From the NCBI GenBank assembly GCA_022577435.1, contig JAKOON010000003.1, forward strand, positions 5,041,501 through 5,105,500: a stretch of DNA of 64,000 nt. The letters run 5' to 3'. The notes beneath the pieces are model-generated. The model saw nothing but the letters and a program-made list of their open reading frames with translations. It had not been told where the DNA came from and did no database searches. Shown here piece by piece: positions 49,200 to 58,981 of the stretch. The position numbers and the translations under genes are program-made. Positions within the stretch are counted from its first letter, which is position 1. Every line of letters starts with the position of its first letter. This stretch comes from Embiotoca jacksoni (lineage: Eukaryota > Chordata > Actinopteri > Embiotocidae).

Positions 49200-52100
49200 C
49201 TCTCTGATTAAAACACAGAATACAAACTGGGCACACCAGCTTAAAACATATTAAATCCAGTCAAAACATGTCTCAGTCGGGTAAAGCACCAGTACACAAC
49301 ATTAACTTTAACATAAGCACAGACCGGGTGACACCTAAACACAGACAGCAGCCGGTAGAGTCGACATCTGCCAACGGGACTGAGGGAAGGAAAGCTGTCT
49401 GACCGTAGGAGGTGAGCTAAAAACACACACAGCGGGCAACAACTGGACAACTGACCAGGTACTTACTAGACGCCTGAGGTGTAGACAAGCTGTAGAGACT
49501 GGTAGATTTTCAGGAAAGGATAAAAACCTGCAAATGCAGCAAATAAATTGAGGAGAACAACAATAAAAAACGGTGAGGGTTTGCACACAAAGGCTTTATT
49601 GTGTTTTGTTTTTTTCCTTCAACATTGTGAAACACTTTTTTTTTCACTGTTCCACACTCAGAATGACCATAAAAGCCCTGCAAGTTATTAGAGTAACATT
49701 AGTTTGTGTGTAAAACTGACCTCCTCCTGCCTGGAAGTTTGGTAGGGAAGGAATGAGGATCTGGTGAAGGAACAGGGGACTGCTGTTCATTTTGATGGTA
49801 CCTGACAACAAACCACCAAAGTAGTAGATGTATCTGTTGAAGAGAGGTGAGGAAATGATGTGACGAGAGAAGCGTTCGGCTAAAGGGCTGACAGCAGCGT
49901 TACAAGAAGAAGGAATGGCAGAGGAGATGTGAAGATACATGAGTGTGTCAGACCTGTTCTGAGAGGGCTGCAGGGAAGAGGAGACTTTGTCTTCACAGAA
50001 CTTCCTCATGGCCAGCGTGGTGAGAGCCTGGTCCGCTCTGTTGGAACAACCAGAGGTGTGTTAGTTAAGGCTTTAGTACATTCATGTACATGCAAAATGT
50101 TGTGGGTTACACAGGTAATGAGGTAAATCTACACCAAATACATTTTCTTTATCTTTTGTGGTTAACTAGTAAAAAAACTAGTAATTTGTCAACTTTGGCT
50201 GAGGAAAATTGTCTTCTTTTTTTTAAGAACAAAGAAGATATCGATAAGCGAAAGTTCTACAGGTGTTCTACAGTTGATTTGATTTCACTCTAAGAGAAAT
50301 ATGCTGAATTGGACAAAATTTTGTTGAGTACATTTTGTTTTCATCTTAAAATAAAACTTCGATGTCAGGTCCACGTGGTTACATTTATGTGAGTAATGGA
50401 TCCTGAAGGCAATAGTATATTTACAACTAACAAGACCCAAACAGGCCCTCTGGTTGGACAGGTATAGGCTCTGTGCCGACATGCGCGTACCTCCAATTTG
50501 TGGTGGCTGCATACACTTGTCCGAGCAGCCTTTACGCTACAAGGGCACCAAACGCACATGTGCTTATAAACAAAAATGGACGCTGAATTTGAGGAGAGGC
50601 TACGTGAAGAGGTCTGTTGCGACCTGCATTCATGCATATAAAAAAGGTAAAGACAATCATATATGCAGCTATTCGTGGGGGGAAATAACTCATAGCTTTG
50701 GAAAAGAGGAAATTGTGTGTTTGTCCCCCAAATAACATCCAGACAGTGGTAAAAAAAACAAAAAACAAGAAGAAATATGAAATGTCTGAGGTGTCTGCAG
50801 ATGTCCGTATACACGTCCACCAGGGAGTACATTCAGATGTTGGTATATTGAGTGTCTTGTAGACTAATAATGATGCAGATTACCCAGCTGATATCTTGCT
50901 GTAGTGCATGTAGGCAGCCACGATGACCCCCGTCTTTCCTTTGTTTCCCTGAATCGAACACACATCAAAGTGAACGTGAAATAGATTTTTTTCACACTAA
51001 AGCAAGCAGATGTGCGTTCATGCTACACTGACTTTGCAGTGGAGGACCACTACGTTGTTGGGGTCAGAGGTCAGCCAGGTCTCCATGGCCTTACAAACGG
51101 CACAAATCCTGTCCAGCGGTGGTGCGTGGAGATCAGGCCAGCCGTAGTCCTGCACCTGAACCACAGAGAGAGATTGATGCTTCAAATTCTGGTCGAGTCA
51201 AATCTTTTCATTAACTTTAACTATATAGTGACATATATCACATATATATGAATTTCACTGGTGTCTAATGTGTCACCTGGTACCTTATCAAGTGAAAGTA
51301 CTTGTACCTTTGAGTTTAGTCTTGTGATGTCATGTCTCTTCTCTGATAAATTCAGAAGCTGGAAAAGGCAGAGATACATAAGACAATTACAAATCAACCA
51401 CAAACACAGCATATATATATATATATATGTATATTTTAATATAAAATGTTTCAAAGAAAACAGTGAAAGGAAGAATTTGGTTGTTTAGTAGTCCCTATCT
51501 ATGGCCATGATACGTTTTTAGTCAATAATTAAGTTTACTTTTGTTATCATTTCAGTTTTTCAGACTCACCAAGAACTTATCTTGATGCTTGGATTTTAGC
51601 ATGGAGGCCACTTCCTGTAGGTTTCTGCCATACCGCTGCTCCTCCAGGTCCGGCAGGAAGAAGACGGAGATGATCCGCTCTGTGATGTAGGTGAGGTCAA
51701 AGTCGTAGTGGCGCTCCATCACATGCTCCATCACTTGTTCCACGCTTTTACTTCTGGTGATGGTGAAAATGCATTCTTTCAGTGGAGCCAAAACAGCCAT
51801 TAGAGAGTCAAAGTTAAAGTCCCTAATGTTGATTTTACTGTGCTTTTTATTTGTCTGTAGCTTTTTTGCATATAAAAATGTCATTTTCTTCTGTCAGCGT
51901 GTGTCTGATTCTTGATTTGTGATACCTCGGTATGGAGCCTCTCTTCTTTTGAGACGTTGTTTTGGTCAAACTGTGCTGAGAGGAGAAAATGGAAAAAGAC
52001 ACAAAGCTGCAGTGACACAGAGTATCACATAGTGTGAAACATCTTTCTATGAAAAACATGTAAAAAAAACCCCCAAACAAACAAAAAAACTTACCAGGTC

Positions 52101-55100
52101 TGGCGTTGAGGTGCAGGTGGGAGTCACCTAAAAAGGAAAGAAGTATATGGTTTGATTTTTCAGTGGTCGCACAACCACAACCACACACACTGGGATGAAC
52201 CAGCACATGTCAGGTCATGTGTTTGAGTTAATGCTCTTGGTCCTGCTCCAGCAGACCAGATGAAGGGATGGAAGGCTATGGGGATGAGGAGGAAGGATGA
52301 AGAGCTGATGGTAAAATTCACTCTCACTGTTCTGTCATCTACAGCAGCTGGTTTCAAGAAGGGTCTGTCAGCACAGATTTGGCCACTCCACATAATGGAC
52401 TAGTGACTCATGATGTGAGACAATGGACTCACAAACTCAGAAACACACACTGATACACACTAACAAACACAGACGTACTGACATCTTTGTGTACATGGAC
52501 CTAAAAAAAACTTGAGGACAGTAAATGTAGCCTTGTTTCAATTCTCTCTAACTGCAGAACGACTGGCTGGTGTTTATTTTGCTGCGCAGGCAGTTGAATA
52601 AGCAGAAGCGATGCTGAGGATATCAAGAGGTGCTCAATAAAAATGATTGATTGCGCCCCTTAAAAAAGGAGAAGAAGATAGAAGCGGAGAAAGTTTACTG
52701 GAGGAGGACTCTACATGTGGCCTGCAGTGCTTGTATTCTGACTGTCAGTGGGCCAATAGTAACCACAAACACGTATGGAGAGAAACCGAGTGAAGATGAA
52801 GTCATTCAAACAGAGCGACTATCATACGCATAAACTTCAACAGGCTTCTGTAGCAATCTTCTATTTTGGATTGTTCATTATGAGGAAAATTCTTCACACC
52901 GCTATGTCAAGGCATGCTGTATTTGTTCGACTCTTTTGGATGCTCTCATGAGAATTATAATTTATGATGTAAGTCACATAAAATAATTAAAAACAATAAG
53001 GATAGAAATGCATGAATAACACCACTCAGATGGAAAATGAGGGAGGTAAGCCAATAAATTGAATCAAACTAACTATTCCAGTCCAGCGACAGGTTCCAAT
53101 GGTGAACCTTGACAGGTGACACCACATTAGCTTTTGACCTTTGAACTTTCCCGTAAGATTGATTGGCAGGTGAGCCACCCTCTGTGGTTGAACGCTGGCA
53201 AGTGTTGACAGGCGTCAGGCAACAGGTTAACAAGTCACAGTCCTGACAGTCACAACCAACTGAAGGAATCTGAGGAAAACCACAGCAGCCATGCAGAGAT
53301 ACATTCTTCAGTTTTAGGTTAACTGCAGGCAGAGGAAATACCAATGCTACAGGATGTTTTCATGACTAAATGTGAAACTGAATTTATCCTTGCTTGAACT
53401 TATGGTTCAAGTGTTTTCCAAGTTTTTGTTGCAGGTCAAGAGACATTTAATTTTGTTATGTTGGTGTTGTCTTTGTTCAGAGTAGCTGCATGTTGTGTTG
53501 GCATATTGTCACTTCAGGTAAGAAGCATTAGCAGGATGCTGTGATGATAAAAATGTGAATCCAAATTACTGTCACCACCGTCAGGGGTTGCTGCAGCTGC
53601 AACATTATAACCCCCACGCAACTTCAGAAAGAGATGGTAATAATATAGACTGATGAGACAAAACATGATGTCTGCTGTGGTGTTGGTCCTTTGTGCGCCG
53701 CCAGCCGAGGCATCGACGACCTCTGACTCCTGGAGGTGCCCAATCTGACATTAGACACAAGCAGCAGATCATTTAAGTCCATTAAAAGGCAAGTTTGACA
53801 TTTGCATGTACTGTCACTATGGTCATTGATGTGCTGCTATATTGTTGTTAGTTAGTTTATTTTTTGATAAAAAGAGCATTTGTCCAAATTATAACTTTCT
53901 TGTTTCATAGAACTCACAGTCTGTGTGAGAGACGGTAAACAGCGCTGCAGAAGGGACACAGAGTAAATCTGAAGGAAAGTTTAGGAGGGTGTGACAAGGA
54001 AAAAGGGGGAAACATAAACAGGCTTGTGATCCAGGGAGGAATGAGTAAAAGGGGGAGTGAAGGGGATAAGTTATGGTAGAATTTGTTGCTTCATAGCAGA
54101 GAAAAGTCCAAATATACTGAAATGACAAGATGATATAATTATTTGATTATTGTCATGCGTCCATATTTGGCAATTTGTATTAATAGTAATCTATTTTTTT
54201 GATCTAGAGTGAATTGTAATATCCATTGTGTGTACTTCAGAGTGTCTAAGCACACGAGGACGGATCACAAAAAGTTATAAAACCTCCAATAGGAAATGAA
54301 AGAACGAGGAGTTTCAGCCATAGGGGAAAACTCTTGTCTTAACAGGTTTAATAATGGTAGTTAACTGGATAAAGTAGTCGCTTCCAGGAAGGAACAGTAG
54401 GAGACTGACACAACACACACATGTGTAGCCATGTATAAACACAAACACACACACATGCAGACAAAAGCAGACCAGGGTTGGACGTAGAAGCAGAGAGCAG
54501 CAGAGATGCAGCATTAAGGCAGAGGAGCAAGGCACCAGAGTCAACAGGAAGCAATTTGCAGCAGGATGTCAGTGCTGCTCGGCCCAGGTTTACACATACA
54601 AACACACACACACTCACACAGAAATACATGCAGAGAGTACATGTGTCTTTGGTAGCTCTGCCAGCCTCGGGGTCTTCATTAATGCATGTGGGCTGTAAGC
54701 TGGAGCCACAGGGAACGGAGCCATCTGGTTCCGTTTGTCTTGTTCATCACTTAGCATTTACTGAGGTGCCAATGACAGCGCTCGATCCCACCCTCAGGGA
54801 CCGGCTCACCGTTAGTGGACTCTGGATGCCCGATCTGTTTCGAGGTTTTGGTTTCCCTCGGTACATCATCAAGGAAAACTTTTCATTCATTTGTCAGGCA
54901 GAGAAACGAACAGTAAATCTGCTGGTACTGTTGGACAAAACAGGCAACTGATAAATCGAGAGTTAGATGACAAGATTGCTGATTGTTAATGGTTGTATCA
55001 TGTATATAGGATTAATATGAAGCTACAGCCATTAGCTGGTTCGCTTAGCATAAAGACTTACAATGGGGGAACAGAGATTGTCTCTATCTGAAGGTTAAAA

Positions 55101-58100
55101 GCAATCAGCCCTCCAGCAACCATCAGTAGCCTAAAGTATTAAGATGTGCTGGTTGTGTTATTTTCAAAGGAAGCCAGGGTCGCTGTTTCTCCCTGTCTGC
55201 AGCATCTTTACTCCAATAAGCTGAGATCAGCTCCTCAGCTCCAGCTTTAACAGACAGACATGTCTCCTGGCAAAAAAATGAATGCACATACTTCCCAAAA
55301 TGTAGAACTATTCCTTTAAGATATAACCTTGATCTTATGGAAAACAATGAAAGGCGTATTTCAATAGTTACTGACTTTTAAACTCTACATAATCAACATC
55401 AATGAAAAAAATACTGACTGATTATTTAATATTAAACGCAGTTCCACATTAAACTTTCAGAGTTTCCTGGCAGCTAATCCGCTCCACTACAGAATGACTG
55501 CAGGGATCTGAATGTGAGCCGATGACTGCCACATCTTAAATCATCTCTTTCTATGCCAGGGAGAGGAATTCCAGCACAGAGATCTGTCAGAGCAGGAAAA
55601 GCAGGAGATAGATGTGAGTGTTAGAGACACGGGCGTCAGTATGGCATCCAGGAGGAGACAGTTTCATTCTTACAGTCAGCTCAGTGCTGACATAACACTC
55701 GAGAGGGAGAAATGAGTAAGCCTTCCTATCCGAAAGTGGAAAAAGCAAAATAAACCATGAACTATTCAAAGTTCCATAGCCTTAAAAAAAAGAAGACACG
55801 AATGCCCAAAGTAAAAAAAAAATCTGAGGTTTTCTTTTCTTTTTCTGCAACTTTTCAATTCATAGCACCAGAGGGAAAATATAGAAGTAGGTGGAGTGAT
55901 TCATAGGAGGCTGAAAGTCAGGGTCCCCGTGTCTTTCTTCTCTCATTATCACATCTGTCTGTCTTCCTTCTTCTGTCATCTTTGATCCCTCATCTCTTTA
56001 TGTCCTATCCCCAATGCCCCCCCCCTCTCCTTTGACTTTACACTCTCTACTTACTGACCCGGGGGGCGGGATGACCACAATCATCCCTGCCGTGAGATAC
56101 AAGTATGCATCCCTCCGAATAAACAACATCAGATGACAGAGAACACCTCGATAAGCATCACGCGCAGCCCCGGCACGTCACCGACGAACTGGCCTGGAGG
56201 AAGAGGAGAAGGGAATGAAGGCTCAAAGCAAAAACTGTCTGGGGAGTAGAAATATAATGGGCAGAGCTACAAGGGGAAAAAATACACGCAAAGACGGGAA
56301 GAGGAAAGAGGACGCTGGAAGGGAGAGAGAGATGTCAACAGCTGAACATGCCTCCTGACCACCGACACAGAGCAGAGAGATTTCACAGAGCTATTTTGAT
56401 AGAGCTCCTTATTTTAGATCCTATGTCCCTCCGAACACTTAAAGGCTCATTTTGTCTTTTGGTCTGTCACTCATCCACTGAATCCACTTGCAATTACTGT
56501 AGCAGGGGAAGTCACATTTTCCGAAGAGAAGTGGATTGATTTGCATCATGTGGTTGCCTCATGGCTGTCATAAACTAACGTGGTCCTATATCGACACTTT
56601 GCCAAACAACATTTAACACCCAATAGCTGAAAAATATCAATTAAATGAATTGATCAAAGCCTACTGCCCATATCCATCCACTGTCAACAAGATATATTAC
56701 AAATGACATCCTTTAAGCTGAAACAGTCTTAAAAGACATAGTTATGAGTCGGTGAAAAAAAAAAAATCCAAAATAGGAAGTGTATTAAATTAAACAAAGC
56801 ATGCTGTGCACATATCACTTGGCTTAGACTCAGGAAATTGAAAGCAAAGAGTAAATATAAACACTGAGCGTGTGTGTGTGTGTGTGTGTGTCCCTTGTAA
56901 CACTGATTGTTGATAAGTAAAGTGATACAATTGAATAAACCATGATAATTATTTATGAACAATAAATCATGCCAGTGATGGCTATAAATAGCAACAGCAA
57001 TGTGATGGTGATAAACCACAGCCTTAATCAAGTTACAAAGATTTTTATCTGGAGGATATGTCGTTTTTTAAAAAATTTTTTTTATCTACAACATCCACTT
57101 CAACCATCTGCAGCAATTTAACTGTTATCTCCCCTGGGATGTGACACATGGTGCCACCAGTATGTCCACCCAGTCCCCTTTTATGAGGTCGGACACGAGC
57201 AACAGCAAAAGTTATAAAGTCTGGATTATAGCTGGGCTGGTAATCAGCATCTGCCTCAAGTTTCCACTATCAGACTATAAGCTACTAGAAAACTGAGGTT
57301 CCTTAAACAAAGACTCTCACAACTGTGCACATGTTGGCCTTTTCTAACTTGACTGGCACTAATTAGGACAAATCAACACTATTATGTACAACACAAACCC
57401 ATGGAGCATCACAATGGCTCGATCAATTCATAAATCAGCATGAAACATTAGAAGAGCAGCTGGTGGGTTTGAGCTCACGCTGTAACAATCTGTACTTCAC
57501 TACACAACATTAAGATCCAACCGATGATGTCCGGACAGCTGACTGGGTTGGGGATACAGCCGTGTGTCTCCATCAGGTGTACTTTTGCCAGAGATGATTG
57601 CCTACGTATATAAATCTGACAGAGATATGTACACACAGCATTGAAACTTGTGGTAAATAGATAGAAACTGTGGGAAAATGTGTTCTGACAGCAGAAAGTT
57701 ATAGAAAAAGTTCCAGAGTATCAATTTGGATAAAAGTTGAAAATAAGAAAAGTGGCACATGGAAGTGCACACAGATAAAGATTGACACAGATGCACAAAG
57801 ATAAACAGACTCCAGCAAACAGGCAGAGAAACTGACACATAGCCACAAACACATACAAAGTCTGGCATGTATTTCACATTTACAGGCCTGTACAGAAGCC
57901 TATAGAATAAGGTTTAGGCACTGTGCCCATACTCTGCTTTATAACAACCGTCTCATTAAAGAGTAAACCCTAAGAATTCTTTCTACAGGATAAATAATTA
58001 AAATCTGTGTATTTTTTTTTGTAGGTCACAGCAGGAGTCTCCGCTTCAATTTCTGCACTTGCCTTAATCACAGTGAATGAAATCCTCTTTCCGGGCTACG

Positions 58101-58948
58101 GCTTTAATGGAATAATATGCACAATCACATGCCGCATTATCAGAGGAAATACTGTGGAAAGGGTTTAGAGATTCTAGATTGTTACTCGGGAGGAGATAAA
58201 AATAAATAAAAATAAAATACACAAGGCACAAGAAAAGTGGAAAGTAAAGTGCTAAGTATACACAGGCAAAATAAAACCCAAAGCTGTCCTCAGTAAATAC
58301 AGTGCAGAGTGTTTTTTACCTCTCAACAAGCAGCTTCAGTCTTCCCCTTTGCCTCTGAGCAGTCCTGTGTATAGCTTGTGATACACTACCTCCCCCCCTC
58401 TCCTAAACCCTCTGCTCACTCTCCCTCACCAACTCACTTTACCTCCCTCCCTCTCTCATAATAACACGCACACAAACTCACAGTGTGCCAGCAGCACATG
58501 CAACATAACCTCTCTCTCTCTCCCTCCCTCTCTCTCTCTCCCTCTCTCTCTCTCTCCCTCTCTCTCCCTCTCCCTCCCTCCCTCTCCCATACGCGCAGCG
58601 GCAACAGAGCACATGCATCCCCTCACACGTGCACTCACACAAGCATCAATACGCCACCATGCAGAGCAGGGGCAGCCCGGCAGAGTCACAGGGTGCTGAT
58701 GTCCGGTGACATCTTCTGTGGCAAGAGGCTGAGGTGCAGGGATGACAAGAGGCAGAATAGAAGTGGCACGATGACAGGAAGGCATGATGTCACATGATGC
58801 AGCCGATGAGATAGACAAAGACAAGAAGATGCACAGAGGATGAAAGATTAAAAAAAGAAAAAAAAAGTGGATCTTTAGTGACGGCTGGCATATCACACTG
58901 ATGAAAGCATTAAACACTTGGAGAAAAAAAAACTAAGAGGTGCGAGAT

Positions 58949-58981
<33 letters not shown>

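Noticed and set aside
51061..51083. GGGTCA G AGGTCA GCC AGGTCT, a DR1/DR3-like cluster
   Set aside because: It falls inside a conserved tns2 coding exon (TWLTSDP), so the protein explains the sequence.
51970..51976. Alternative acceptor AG at 51,972-51,971 for the tns2 exon ending at 51,926
   Set aside because: It would break the frame between the C1 microexon and this exon; the AG five bases upstream has the better pyrimidine tract and keeps phase.
53069..53344. 91-aa Cys-containing minus-strand ORF in the long tns2 intron
   Set aside because: No domain, no splice support and no neighbouring coding signal.
54478..54951. 157-aa plus-strand ORF in the long tns2 intron
   Set aside because: Includes translated CA-repeat (HTNTHT) and has no recognisable domain; probably chance.
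58456..58917. 153-aa minus-strand ORF rich in Arg/Glu/Gly
   Set aside because: The repeat part is just the translated polypurine tract; the rest has no support.
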